The notes: a model not told the origin generated them from the sequence alone. DNA of 64,000 nucleotides from Hyunsoonleella aestuarii (GCF_006148925.1 NZ_VAWB01000001.1:192001-256000), one strand, 5' to 3'; positions 20,110-28,637 are shown, numbered from the stretch's first letter. A program made the numbers and translations.

Positions 20110-21522
20110 ATGAAGAAGATTTTATCATTAGTATTGATTTCGGCGTTAGGTGGTATTTTCACCTTGGGAACTTATAAACTCTTTATTGAAAAAGAACATC
20201 CCATTGTTGTAAGTACTCAAGAAACAACCCCGTCTTTCTTTCCAACAAATAATGCAGCAAATACTTTATATAAAGCTTACGAAACGCCCGATTTTACTTT
20301 AGCAGCAAAGAACAGTATTAACACAGTCGTTCATGTAAAAAACTTAACATTAAGCACGGGTCAACTTACTTTTGAAGATTTATTTTTAGGCAGACGTAAA
20401 CAACGGGCACAAGTTGGAACAGGTTCTGGAGTTATTATTTCCCCAGACGGTTATATTATTACCAATAATCATGTTATTGATAAATCCCAAGAATTATCTG
20501 TAACACTTAACGATAATAAAACCTTCACTGCAAAAATTATTGGTGCTGATCCTAAAACCGACATTGCACTTTTAAAGATTGAGGCAGATAAAGACCTTCC
20601 TTTCGCGACTTTTGGAGACTCAGACCAAGCTAAAATAGGCGAATGGGTTTTGGCTGTTGGCAATCCTTTTAATTTGACTTCAACAGTTACTGCTGGAATT
20701 ATTAGTGCAAAATCGAGAAATCTGGATCCAACAGGAAAAAACACACACTCATTTATACAAACTGATGCAGCTGTAAATCCTGGGAACTCCGGAGGTGCTT
20801 TAATAAATACAAATGGAGAATTGATTGGAATTAATACTGCTATCTCCTCTCAAACAGGTTCATATATAGGATACTCATTTGCAGTTCCAAGCAACATTGC
20901 TAGAAAAGTTGTTGAAGATATTATGGAGTATGGAAACGTACAAAATGGAATTTTAGGTATAACTGGAGGTACTTTAAATAGCAATACGGCAGAACAAATT
21001 GGCGTGGAAGACACTCAAGGTTTTTATGTTGATAGCGTAGTTGAAGACTCAGGTGCAAAAAAAGCGGGATTGAGAAAAGGAGATATTATCAAAGAAATTG
21101 ATAATGTAAAAATTACAAAGTTTTCAGATTTAAGTGGTCACCTTAATACGAAGCGGCCAAACGATATTGTTAACGTTACCCTTTCAAGAGACGGAGTTTT
21201 AAAAACGGTTCCTGTTAAATTAATACGCAATGAAACTTTTGTGCTTCCTTTAGTAGGACAAGTTAAAAACCTTAAACCTCAAGATTTAAAGAAGTATAAA
21301 ATAGAATATGGTATCAAAATATCGAAATTAGATGATGAATATGCCGATTATTGGAGAAACAACAATGTTAAGGAGGGTACAATTATTACAGCTATAAATG
21401 ATAAAAAAGTAAAATCTGTTGATGATGCTCAAAATATTATTCGAAATCAGTCCCGAAGCGAACCTTTAAGAATCGAATTAATTAATGCTGAGGGAGAAAA
21501 AGAACGTTACAATTTCAGATAA
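20110..21522 (+). CDS. degP: Periplasmic serine protease of the HtrA/DegP family
   Basis: 470 residues: an N-terminal hydrophobic signal or anchor (about 4-25), a trypsin-like domain with catalytic triad His121 (TNNHVID), Asp151 (TDIALLK) and Ser227 (GNSGGAL), then two PDZ domains. The first is clear (about 278-375, VVEDSGAKKAGLRKGDIIKEI), the second shorter and degenerate (about 385-470). It degrades or refolds misfolded envelope proteins. It stands alone with a strong terminator behind it. Whether it is DegP-, DegQ- or DegS-like in function cannot be told. Confidence 0.95.
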   Translation: MKKILSLVLISALGGIFTLGTYKLFIEKEHPIVVSTQETTPSFFPTNNAANTLYKAYETPDFTLAAKNSINTVVHVKNLTLSTGQLTFEDLFLGRRKQRAQVGTGSGVIISPDGYIITNNHVIDKSQELSVTLNDNKTFTAKIIGADPKTDIALLKIEADKDLPFATFGDSDQAKIGEWVLAVGNPFNLTSTVTAGIISAKSRNLDPTGKNTHSFIQTDAAVNPGNSGGALINTNGELIGINTAISSQTGSYIGYSFAVPSNIARKVVEDIMEYGNVQNGILGITGGTLNSNTAEQIGVEDTQGFYVDSVVEDSGAKKAGLRKGDIIKEIDNVKITKFSDLSGHLNTKRPNDIVNVTLSRDGVLKTVPVKLIRNETFVLPLVGQVKNLKPQDLKKYKIEYGIKISKLDDEYADYWRNNNVKEGTIITAINDKKVKSVDDAQNIIRNQSRSEPLRIELINAEGEKERYNFR

Positions 21523-21547
21523 TTTTTAAGTTAATAGTTTAGTTAAA

Positions 21548-21580
21548 AAATAACCTTCTAAAAAGAGGGTTATTTTTTTG
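21548..21580 (+). terminator. Intrinsic terminator after the HtrA gene
   Basis: 12-bp stem with one G-T pair (21548-21559 with 21564-21575), loop AAAA, followed by a T run. Confidence 0.85.
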
Positions 21581-21613
21581 TTAAAATACGTTACGAAAAC
21601 GTTTGAAATATGG

Positions 21614-21621
21614 TAATTTTG
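21614..21621 (+). promoter_or_regulatory. Putative -7 element of gap
   Basis: TAATTTTG (perfect TAnnTTTG), 36 nt before the gap ATG and just after the HtrA terminator. No clear -33 box. Confidence 0.45.
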
Positions 21622-21657
21622 CCAAAATTTTTCAAACAACACACTAAACATTAAGGA

Positions 21658-23106
21658 ATGTCTTTTAACAAAACTTACGAGAAAGAATTATCATTTCAAG
21701 CAGACCGCAGGCGCGCAACTGTAGAATTTATTAAAACAGTTAGTGACTTGTGGTACGACAGGTCTATTGAACTTGTTATTTTCAGAAATCAATTAATTGA
21801 TAGAAACGTAAGCCAAATTTTAAACCTGCACGATTATGCTGGAAAGTTTGTTCAAAAACCCATTTCAATTTTTGATTCTGTAGAAATTGCTCAAGCCATT
21901 AAAACCCTTGATATTCCACCTGCCAAATTAGATATTGGTAAACTCACTTACGAGTATCATTTAGAGGATAACAAGCATAGTAATGCCACGGCATTTGTTG
22001 CTCAAAAACTAAAAGATGCGAATAAAAATGGAAAGATTGAACCCAAAGATGTCATTTTATACGGGTTTGGTAGAATTGGTCGTTTAGTTGCTCGCGAACT
22101 TATGGCAAGAACTGGTAAAGGCAGTCAATTACGCCTTAGAGCTATTGTAACCAGAGGCGCAATTAATGAAGAGATTCTTGAAAAAAGAGCCTCATTATTA
22201 CGTAACGATTCAGTACATGGTGATTTTTCTGGAACTGTTTCTGTAGATTCTAAAAACAACGCCTTAATTATTAATGGAACTACTGTAAATGTAATTTCTG
22301 CAAATGCACCAGAGGATATTGATTATACCAAGTTCAATATTCAAAAAGCCTTAGTTATAGATAACACTGGTGCTTTTAGAGATAACAAAGCCTTAAGTAG
22401 ACACTTAAAGTCTAAAGGAGTAACCAAGGTTTTATTAACTGCTCCAGGAAAAGGTGTACCAAATATTGTTCATGGTGTTAATCATTTTGAAAACAATCCA
22501 GATTCCGTTAATATATTTTCCGCTGCATCATGCACAACTAATGCCATTACACCAGTTTTAAAGGTAATGGAAGATTCTTTTGGCGTAAAGAGTGGACATT
22601 TAGAAACTATTCATGCTTACACCAATGATCAGAATTTAGTTGACAATTTTCATAGTAAATACCGTCGTGGTCGTGCCGCTGGACTTAATATGGTTATTAC
22701 AGAAACAGGTGCAGGTAAAGCCGTATCTAAAGCTCTACCTAGTTTAGAAGGTAAACTTACCTCAAATGCTATTCGTGTTCCAGTTCCAAATGGATCTCTT
22801 GCCATTTTAAATTTAGAACTAGAAAAGAAAGCCTCTTTAAATGGCATTAATACCATTATGAAAAAGTATGCTCTAGAGGGTGATTTGGTAGAACAAATTA
22901 AATATGAATTAAGCGATGAACTTGTCTCTAGCGATATTGTAGGGTCCTCTGCCCCATCTATTTATGATAGCAAAGCAACGATTATAAGACCAGATGGGAA
23001 AAACGTCGTGTTATATATATGGTACGATAACGAATATGGCTATAGTCATCAAGTTATAAGGCTTGCAAAATATATTGCTAAAGTTAGACGTTACACATAT
23101 TATTAA
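21658..23106 (+). CDS. gap: Glyceraldehyde-3-phosphate dehydrogenase, long form with N-terminal extension
   Basis: Converts glyceraldehyde-3-phosphate to 1,3-bisphosphoglycerate, or the reverse in gluconeogenesis. At 482 residues it is about 145 longer than classical GAPDH: residues 1-130 are an extra, mostly helical domain. The Rossmann motif GFGRIGR (136-142) follows, then the catalytic Cys292 in SAASCTTNA and His319 in HAYTND. The second strand reads RAIVTRGA (161-168), so the acidic residue that binds the adenosine ribose in NAD-type enzymes is absent, suggesting NADP(H). Long GAPDHs of this kind occur in Bacteroidetes. It is monocistronic, bounded by terminators. Confidence 0.94.
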   Translation: MSFNKTYEKELSFQADRRRATVEFIKTVSDLWYDRSIELVIFRNQLIDRNVSQILNLHDYAGKFVQKPISIFDSVEIAQAIKTLDIPPAKLDIGKLTYEYHLEDNKHSNATAFVAQKLKDANKNGKIEPKDVILYGFGRIGRLVARELMARTGKGSQLRLRAIVTRGAINEEILEKRASLLRNDSVHGDFSGTVSVDSKNNALIINGTTVNVISANAPEDIDYTKFNIQKALVIDNTGAFRDNKALSRHLKSKGVTKVLLTAPGKGVPNIVHGVNHFENNPDSVNIFSAASCTTNAITPVLKVMEDSFGVKSGHLETIHAYTNDQNLVDNFHSKYRRGRAAGLNMVITETGAGKAVSKALPSLEGKLTSNAIRVPVPNGSLAILNLELEKKASLNGINTIMKKYALEGDLVEQIKYELSDELVSSDIVGSSAPSIYDSKATIIRPDGKNVVLYIWYDNEYGYSHQVIRLAKYIAKVRRYTYY

Positions 23107-23146
23107 TAGGCGAAATCTAAAAAACATTTTTGTTCGTATATAAATT

Positions 23147-23169
23147 AGCCTCACTAAGTGAGGCTTTTT
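23147..23169 (+). terminator. Intrinsic terminator after gap
   Basis: Perfect 8-bp stem AGCCTCAC/GTGAGGCT with a 3-nt loop, followed by a T run. Confidence 0.88.
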
Positions 23170-23245
23170 GTTGAACATACATCATTTAGTAAACAATATT
23201 TTATAAATTCGTAAACGGAAAACAACCATAATAAACCAATCCTAA

Positions 23246-23869
23246 ATGAAATACCTTAAGTATTTAACCCTTGCTGTTTTTGTACTTGCCTCTACTTTAA
23301 CATCAAATGCACAAACAAATCAAGAAGAAGAAACATTATCGTTAGATAATAGCACCATAGATAATCAATTCGAGTATGTATTAAGAAAGTCTGGTAATTT
23401 TAAAGGTGTAAATGGGCAAGCTTATGAAGCCGTAAAGCTTAGTACGTTGCTAACCTTGAGAAGACATACTATTGATTCCTTAAAAACAGTTCATAAAAAT
23501 CTTGCTGAAACTCAGGCCATAGTAGATACTCAGGCAAAAGAAATTGCAGATTTAAAATCAAACTTATCGAATACACAAAACGATTTAGAAAAAACTAACA
23601 CCGAAAAGAATAACATGGCGTTATTTGGCTTGCAAATGAGTAAGACAGGATATAATATGCTTATGTGGACAATTATTGGGGTGCTCTTGGCTCTTCTAAT
23701 TCTATTTATTTACAAGTTTAAGAATAGCAACTCGGTAACTAGAGGTGCTAAAAAAGCATTAGCCGAAATCGAAGAAGAATTTGACGAACATCGCAAAACA
23801 GCACTCGAACGCGAACAAAAAGTAAGACGCCAATTGCAAGACGAAATAAACAAGCAAAAAGGCGCTTAA
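23246..23869 (+). CDS. Membrane-anchored coiled-coil protein, function unknown
   Basis: 207 residues: Sec signal peptide ending near SNAQ (residue 23), a conserved-looking block NQFEYVLRKSGNFKG (about 41-55), a heptad-rich coiled coil (about 75-122), one transmembrane helix (about 137-157) and a charged cytoplasmic tail with a second coiled coil (about 170-205). I recall relatives being labelled tRNA (guanine-N1)-methyltransferase in databases, probably because trmD is often close. Nothing in the sequence resembles a methyltransferase. A structural or stress-sensing role at the inner membrane is possible but unproven. Confidence 0.75.
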   Translation: MKYLKYLTLAVFVLASTLTSNAQTNQEEETLSLDNSTIDNQFEYVLRKSGNFKGVNGQAYEAVKLSTLLTLRRHTIDSLKTVHKNLAETQAIVDTQAKEIADLKSNLSNTQNDLEKTNTEKNNMALFGLQMSKTGYNMLMWTIIGVLLALLILFIYKFKNSNSVTRGAKKALAEIEEEFDEHRKTALEREQKVRRQLQDEINKQKGA

Positions 23870-23879
23870 TCATTAAATA

Positions 23880-23909
23880 AAAAGGCTTACAACGTGTTGT
23901 AAGCCTTTT
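23880..23909. terminator. Bidirectional terminator between coiled-coil gene and hsp20
   Basis: Perfect 13-bp stem AAAAGGCTTACAA/TTGTAAGCCTTTT, loop CGTG, with A/T runs on both sides. It serves the two convergent genes. Confidence 0.9.
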
Positions 23910-23917
23910 ATAATACT

Positions 23918-24400
23918 TTAAGAAATTTTAATAGTTCTGGCAGGTTTTTTCTTTGCCTCTTCCTTTTTTGGAAGCTTTATACTTAATATACCTTCATTAT
24001 ACTCTGCGAGGATTTTGTTATCATCAACAGTATCAGGCAGCGTAAAAGTTCTTCTAAAAGAAGAATATCCAAATTCTCTTCTGGTAAAACCCGTCTCATT
24101 GACTTCATTCTCTTCTTCTAATTCTGTTGAAACAGATAAAACATTTTCATCTAAATTAATCTGAAAATCAGATTTTTTCATACCCGGCACTGCCATTTCC
24201 ACATGAAAAGAATCTTCCGTTTCCTTTATATTTACTTTAGGTAAAGACACTCCAGCATTAAAATTTGAAGAAAATAAAGAAGGGAAATCTTCTAAGAACA
24301 TATCATCAAAAAATGAGGACACAAATGGGAAGCCTTTAATAGCATTCGCTTTTGTTTTTGCTAAACTTCCATTTTTTGGTATCGAAACTAAATTACTCAT
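23918..24400 (-). CDS. Small heat-shock protein of the Hsp20/alpha-crystallin family
   Basis: 160-residue ATP-independent holdase. The alpha-crystallin domain runs from about 54 to 145: VNIKETEDSFHVEMAVPGMKK at the start (positions about 55-75), FTLPDTVDDNKILAEYNEGILSIKLPK near the end. A short C-terminal tail carries the IxI-type oligomerisation element TIKIS. The N-terminal segment is rich in Phe (FPFVSSFFDDMF). No TAnnTTTG box is obvious upstream, in contrast to its neighbours, so it may use another sigma factor or a regulator acting at the inverted repeats in the spacer. Confidence 0.95.
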   Translation of the reverse strand: MSNLVSIPKNGSLAKTKANAIKGFPFVSSFFDDMFLEDFPSLFSSNFNAGVSLPKVNIKETEDSFHVEMAVPGMKKSDFQINLDENVLSVSTELEEENEVNETGFTRREFGYSSFRRTFTLPDTVDDNKILAEYNEGILSIKLPKKEEAKKKPARTIKIS

Positions 24401-24493
24401 GACATTAAAAATTTAAGTTAAACATTATTTCATCAAGTAAATAGCAAATAAAATACCAAAATAAAATTCTACTATAAAGACCTCTTTTTAATG

Positions 24494-24580
24494 CTAGCTT
24501 TAACAAATAACTGTCAAAAATTCATTTTAAAGAGCTAGTAAACTGACAGTTACATTAAACATTATGAAAATATGACAGTA
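24494..24580. repeat. Nested inverted repeats in the hsp20 / 60-aa gene spacer
   Basis: CTAGCTTTAA (24494-24503) pairs with TTAAAGAGCTAG (24527-24538, two extra bases). Interleaved with it, AACTGTCA (24509-24516) pairs with TGACAGTT (24544-24551), and a further direct copy ATGACAGTA lies at 24572-24580. It may be a regulator-binding array or a structured RNA. The rest of the 295-nt spacer shows nothing else I can name. Confidence 0.5.
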
Positions 24581-24695
24581 GTAGTCTTCTTGAACTATAA
24601 CCCAAGTAACCATTAATGAATTCAATGTCCAATGGAATACTTTTTGACTACAATTCTATAAATATTTTATGGTTTAATTTTTTAATTTTAAAGTT

Positions 24696-24878
24696 ATGAA
24701 TGAGCGACCTCTACAAGTCAACTTCGCTGGTAAAGAGGGGGACTTCTACCTTATCAAGTTTCCAAATTTAAAAATACCAGTATCTGTAAATGAAAACTTA
24801 TTCCAAAAAATGAAACACAGTAAAGAATACACTTTTAATAATTTAAAGGAATATACTCACGATGTTAATTCTGCCTAA
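24696..24878 (+). CDS. Small conserved-looking cytoplasmic protein, 60 residues
   Basis: 60 residues, MNERPLQVNFAGKEGDFYLI to the end HDVNSA, with no signal or membrane segment. The alternation of hydrophobic and polar residues (FYLIKFPNLKIPVSV) predicts a small beta-rich domain followed by a helix. It is supported as a gene by sensible composition and by a strong terminator 21 nt downstream dedicated to it. I do not recognise a family. It sits between hsp20 and trmD, on the opposite strand from hsp20. Confidence 0.6.
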   Translation: MNERPLQVNFAGKEGDFYLIKFPNLKIPVSVNENLFQKMKHSKEYTFNNLKEYTHDVNSA

Positions 24879-24899
24879 AAAACAAAATGTATTCTCTTG

Positions 24900-24932
24900 A
24901 AGGTTGTTTAACAGTATTAAACAACCTTTTTT
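24900..24932 (+). terminator. Intrinsic terminator after the 60-residue gene
   Basis: Perfect 12-bp stem AAGGTTGTTTAA/TTAAACAACCTT, loop CAGTA, followed by a T run. Confidence 0.9.
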
Positions 24933-24956
24933 ATTATAAATACATCCTTTTTGGTC

Positions 24957-24988
24957 TTTAAATATACCAAGCAATTAAATTATCTTTG
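24957..24988 (+). promoter_or_regulatory. Promoter of trmD-sirtuin
   Basis: -7 TATCTTTG (24981-24988) with a one-mismatch -33 TTTA (24957-24960) at a 20-nt spacing. The in-frame TTG at 24986 lies inside the -7 box, so translation must start downstream, at 25007. Confidence 0.62.
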
Positions 24989-25006
24989 CATTTCACAAAG
25001 AACATT

Positions 25007-25684
25007 ATGCGTATAGATATCATAACCGTATTGCCAGAGTTATTAAAAAGTCCATTTGAAGCCTCTATTTTAAAACGGGCAATAGCGGCAAATTTGGTAG
25101 AAGTTCATTTTCATAATTTACGAGATTACACAACCGACAATTATAAATCTATAGACGACACCCAATTTGGAGGTGGTGCTGGTATGGTAATGATGATTGA
25201 ACCCATTGACAGATGTATTTCAGCTTTAAAATCGTATCGTGATTATGATGAAATCGTTTATATGACCCCAGACGGAGAAACGTTGAATCAAAGTATTGCT
25301 AATCAAATTTCATTGAAAGAAAATATTATAATTCTCTGTGGCCATTACAAAGGCGTCGACCAGCGCGTACGTGATCATTTTATTACTAAAGAAATCTCAA
25401 TTGGCGATTATGTCCTGTCTGGAGGCGAATTAGGTGCTGCTGTTTTGTGTGATGCTATTATTAGATTAATTCCTGGGGTTTTAGGTAATGAAACCTCTGC
25501 TCTAACGGATTCGTTTCAAGATAATTTATTAGCTCCTCCAATATATACCAAACCAAGAGAATATAAAGGATGGAAAGTGCCAGAGCTTCTTTTTAGTGGC
25601 AATTTTCCTGAAATTGAAAAGTGGCGAGAAGAACAGGCTTACCAGCGCACTAAAGAGCGACGTCCCGATTTATTAGACGAATAA
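25007..25684 (+). CDS. trmD: tRNA (guanine-37-N1)-methyltransferase
   Basis: TrmD methylates G37 next to the anticodon and prevents frameshifting. The SPOUT knot is visible: [14 protein letters not shown] (about 47-60), [13 protein letters not shown] and [11 protein letters not shown], which builds the SAM pocket; the C-terminal domain ends TKERRPDLL. The start at 25007 (MRIDIIT, 225 residues) is preferred over an upstream TTG because that TTG is part of the promoter. It shares an operon with the sirtuin gene, whose ATG follows after 1 nt. Confidence 0.97.
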   Translation: MRIDIITVLPELLKSPFEASILKRAIAANLVEVHFHNLRDYTTDNYKSIDDTQFGGGAGMVMMIEPIDRCISALKSYRDYDEIVYMTPDGETLNQSIANQISLKENIIILCGHYKGVDQRVRDHFITKEISIGDYVLSGGELGAAVLCDAIIRLIPGVLGNETSALTDSFQDNLLAPPIYTKPREYKGWKVPELLFSGNFPEIEKWREEQAYQRTKERRPDLLDE

Positions 25685-25685
25685 T

Positions 25686-26366
25686 ATGAAAAAACACATT
25701 GTTGTTCTCACTGGAGCAGGCATGAGTGCCGAAAGTGGTATAAAAACCTTTAGGGATGCTAATGGACTTTGGGAGGGGCATGATGTGATGGAAGTTGCAA
25801 CGCCACAAGGTTTTGCTTCCAATCCAGAATTAGTCTTGGACTTTTATAACCAAAGACGCCGTCAATTATTTGAGGTAGAACCCAACCAAGCCCATATTGA
25901 TTTAGCTTATCTTGAAAAAAATTATCAAGTCACTATTGTTACACAAAATGTCGATGACTTACACGAACGTGCGGGAAGCACTAATGTCATTCATTTACAT
26001 GGTGAATTGTTAAAGGTTAGAAGTACTCTTGATAAAAATGACGTTTTAGATTGGACAACCGATTTAGTTCTCGGGGATCTTTGTAAAAAAGGGCATCAAT
26101 TAAGACCACATATTGTATGGTTTGGTGAGGATGTACCCATGATTGAAAAGGCTGTCAACATTTGTGAAACAGCCAATATTCTAATAATTATAGGTACCTC
26201 CATGCAAGTTTATCCAGCAGCAAGCTTGATGCATTACGTTCCAAAAAATACCCCAACTTATTTTATTGATCCCAAGCCAAACATAGAAAGCAATAAAAAT
26301 CTAACCGTTATTGCAGAAAAAGCAACTATTGGTATTAAGAGATTTATTGATTATGTTTCGAAATAG
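25686..26366 (+). CDS. cobB: Sirtuin-type NAD-dependent protein deacylase lacking the zinc cysteines
   Basis: 226 residues with the sirtuin Rossmann motif LTGAGMSAESGI (8-19), TQNVDDLHERAG (86-97) and catalytic His105 in HLHGE. Tyr54 and Arg57 (YNQR) form the class III YxxR pair that binds succinyl/malonyl groups, so desuccinylase activity is likely. Compared with E. coli CobB, the zinc-binding cysteines are gone: the first position is Ser113 and only Cys133 remains, in GDLCKKGHQLRPH. Zinc-free sirtuins of this look are known in bacteria. It follows trmD closely and ends 5 nt before a convergent gene. Confidence 0.92.
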   Translation: MKKHIVVLTGAGMSAESGIKTFRDANGLWEGHDVMEVATPQGFASNPELVLDFYNQRRRQLFEVEPNQAHIDLAYLEKNYQVTIVTQNVDDLHERAGSTNVIHLHGELLKVRSTLDKNDVLDWTTDLVLGDLCKKGHQLRPHIVWFGEDVPMIEKAVNICETANILIIIGTSMQVYPAASLMHYVPKNTPTYFIDPKPNIESNKNLTVIAEKATIGIKRFIDYVSK

Positions 26367-26371
26367 GGCTT

Positions 26372-27958
26372 TTACCACTCCATTTTTCGTTCCCAAATTT
26401 TATCCGCTGCTCGCAACGCCAATGCCATAATGGTCGAGGTAGGATTAACACCAGCACCCGTAGTAAATGAACTACCATCTACAACAAATAAATTAGGTAC
26501 TCCATGTACTTGATTGGTGGCATCAACAACAGAATTCTTGTCGCTAGTTCCCATTCTTGCCGTTCCCATTAAATGTGCCATATTTGATGGGGCTGGAACC
26601 ACAACCTTTTTAGCACCAGCAGCTTCAAGAGCCTCAGTTGCCTTTTGGGCAGCATGATCTAACATTTTTTTAGAATTTTCTGAAAGTGAATAGGTCACTT
26701 TTGCAGCAGCAATGCCATTGGAATCTACTTCTGTGTCATCCAAAGTAACAGTATTGGTTTCTTCAGGTAAATCATCTGCTAAAACTGTGAGCCCTACTTG
26801 GTGTGGAAATATTTCACCAAATGAATCGTGATGTTTTTCTCCCCATGGTATACTTCCCGATTGGGATAATGGTCCAAAGGTTCGTTCTCCATACAACATA
26901 TAACCTCTAACGAAATCGCGATTTTCATTTGTTTCATAAAATTGCTGACTAAATAAAGGGCTGCCCATAGGTCCTATATGACTATCCATTACCTCTTCGA
27001 ATATACCTGTAACAAATAAATTTGGATGCACCATGAAATTTTTACCAACCATACCGTTGCTATTACCCAAACCATCTGGGAACAAATTGGATTTAGAATT
27101 TAGCAATAAACGTGGTGTTCCTATACCGTTACAGCATACCACCACGACTTTAGCTTTAACCTCTTGGGTGTTCCCTTCTTTATCAAAATAAATGGCTCCT
27201 TTTGCTTTGCCGTTTTTGTCTACCATAACTTCTTTTACTCGGGACCAAGTTCGTATTTCGGCTCCTTTTTCAATTGCTAATGGCCAATAGGTTCGATCTG
27301 TAGTAGCCTTTGCTCCCATAGGGCAACCAAACATACATTTACCATGAAGCATACATGGCGATCTATCTTTATAGGCTTTTGAAATAATACCTTGATCGTT
27401 CACCCACCAGTGCCAACCCAATTTCTCAAAACCCTTGACTAAAGTGTTTCCCATTTTACCAATTGGTAGTGGTGGTGTCTGTCTTGGCGAACGTGGAGGA
27501 TTGGCGGGGTCTCCCAAAAGCCCCGAAACCCCAATCATTTTATCATTAAAATCGTAGTAAGGTTCTAAATCTTTATAAGAAATGGGCCAATCATCTGCTA
27601 CCCCATCTAAAGTTTTAACTTTAAAATCGGATGGATGAAATCTAGGAAAAATACCTTGCCAATGTATTGTAGATCCTCCAACTGCATTGTACATCATTAT
27701 AAAAGGTGGATTTTCACCAGCTGTAGTTACTGGGTAATCTTCTTTTAATTTACGCATATTGGGACTTAGACTAAAGTCTCTAGGTCTAGTAAGATGTGTT
27801 TCATAATCTGGTTTCAAAGAAGGAAATGTAGAAGGGTCAATCCATCCTCCTTGCTCCAAACAAACAACCTTAGCTCCTCTTTCCGTCAAACTCCATGACA
27901 AAGCGGCACCAGCAGCACCCGCACCTATAACTAAAACATCTATATCTTCGCTTTTCAT
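26372..27958 (-). CDS. GMC-family FAD-dependent oxidoreductase (gluconate 2-dehydrogenase large-subunit-like)
   Basis: 528 residues. The N-terminal FAD dinucleotide motif is VIGAGAAGAALSW (about 9-21), followed by ADP-binding and flavin-linkage regions (NAVGGSTIHWQGIFPR, about 90-105). There is a cysteine-rich patch CMLHGKCMFGCPMGAK (about 203-218). The C-terminal GMC domain ends HLMGTARMG and GVNPTSTIMALAL. It has no signal; the neighbouring Tat-lipoprotein subunit 3 (7 nt upstream) probably carries it to the periplasm. The substrate may be a sugar, sugar acid or alcohol. No cytochrome c subunit is in the operon, but a haem-binding protein lies 2 kb away. Confidence 0.9.
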   Translation of the reverse strand: MKSEDIDVLVIGAGAAGAALSWSLTERGAKVVCLEQGGWIDPSTFPSLKPDYETHLTRPRDFSLSPNMRKLKEDYPVTTAGENPPFIMMYNAVGGSTIHWQGIFPRFHPSDFKVKTLDGVADDWPISYKDLEPYYDFNDKMIGVSGLLGDPANPPRSPRQTPPLPIGKMGNTLVKGFEKLGWHWWVNDQGIISKAYKDRSPCMLHGKCMFGCPMGAKATTDRTYWPLAIEKGAEIRTWSRVKEVMVDKNGKAKGAIYFDKEGNTQEVKAKVVVVCCNGIGTPRLLLNSKSNLFPDGLGNSNGMVGKNFMVHPNLFVTGIFEEVMDSHIGPMGSPLFSQQFYETNENRDFVRGYMLYGERTFGPLSQSGSIPWGEKHHDSFGEIFPHQVGLTVLADDLPEETNTVTLDDTEVDSNGIAAAKVTYSLSENSKKMLDHAAQKATEALEAAGAKKVVVPAPSNMAHLMGTARMGTSDKNSVVDATNQVHGVPNLFVVDGSSFTTGAGVNPTSTIMALALRAADKIWERKMEW

Positions 27959-27965
27959 ATAACAG

Positions 27966-28544
27966 CTAGATTTTTATGTACATTGGTGACATTGTCTTCA
28001 CACGATCTAACAATTTTTCATCAAAAGGTTCCATTTTAGGTCCCATGGTACCCGTTGGATGTGGCTCGTAACCTATTAATTCATAAACCTTGGGACTCGT
28101 ATAATAACTTTCGTAAGTGAAATTTCGAAGTACGCCAAACAAGTCAGGGCTATCTTTTTCTAAATATTTTAAAACTGCTACCCGATTGTCTTTCTCTATT
28201 TCGGAAAAGGCTTTATTTGATTTAGCCAAACTAATATTTTCGAGGTTACTCACAGTACTTTGAAACACAGGCAATAAATCAGGTAATTCATCAAGAATAT
28301 TTAAAATATAATCTATTCCTCCCACTTCAGATGCTGAAGGCATTTTAATGCTTTTCGGAATAATTTCATCCATAGCATATTTCAATGTTTCAAGTTCCGA
28401 TTCGAGCAATAAAGCATTCTGTTGAGTTTTCTTGTCTATTTTACATGCTATCGGAAACGTCAAGGCGCCAGATGCAAGTAATACTTGGGCAGAGATAATG
28501 GCCTTGGAGAATTGTCTCCTAGACCAAACTTTTTTTTGAGTCAT
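27966..28544 (-). CDS. Gluconate 2-dehydrogenase subunit 3-like Tat lipoprotein
   Basis: 192 residues. The N-terminus is a twin-arginine signal (SRRQFSK) ending in a lipobox-like FPIAC near residue 34, so it is probably a Tat-exported lipoprotein. The rest is the helical subunit-3 fold: ELETLKYAMDEIIPK, ALKYAMDE-type helix, and SEVGGIDYILNIL. In gluconate 2-dehydrogenase, the small subunit assists folding and export of the flavoprotein. It directly precedes the GMC gene, which has no signal of its own, consistent with piggyback export. Confidence 0.88.
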   Translation of the reverse strand: MTQKKVWSRRQFSKAIISAQVLLASGALTFPIACKIDKKTQQNALLLESELETLKYAMDEIIPKSIKMPSASEVGGIDYILNILDELPDLLPVFQSTVSNLENISLAKSNKAFSEIEKDNRVAVLKYLEKDSPDLFGVLRNFTYESYYTSPKVYELIGYEPHPTGTMGPKMEPFDEKLLDRVKTMSPMYIKI

Positions 28545-28637
28545 TAGAAATTAATTGATTGGTTGCTAGCCCCTTAAAGATAGGCGGATTATTTGGTAAT
28601 TCCAAGCAAAGAAGCTGGATTTGATAGCATGAAAGAA

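Noticed and set aside
24401-24695. CIRCE/HrcA operator for hsp20
   Set aside because: The inverted repeats present (AACTGTCA and CTAGCTTTAA) do not match TTAGCACTC-N9-GAGTGCTAA.
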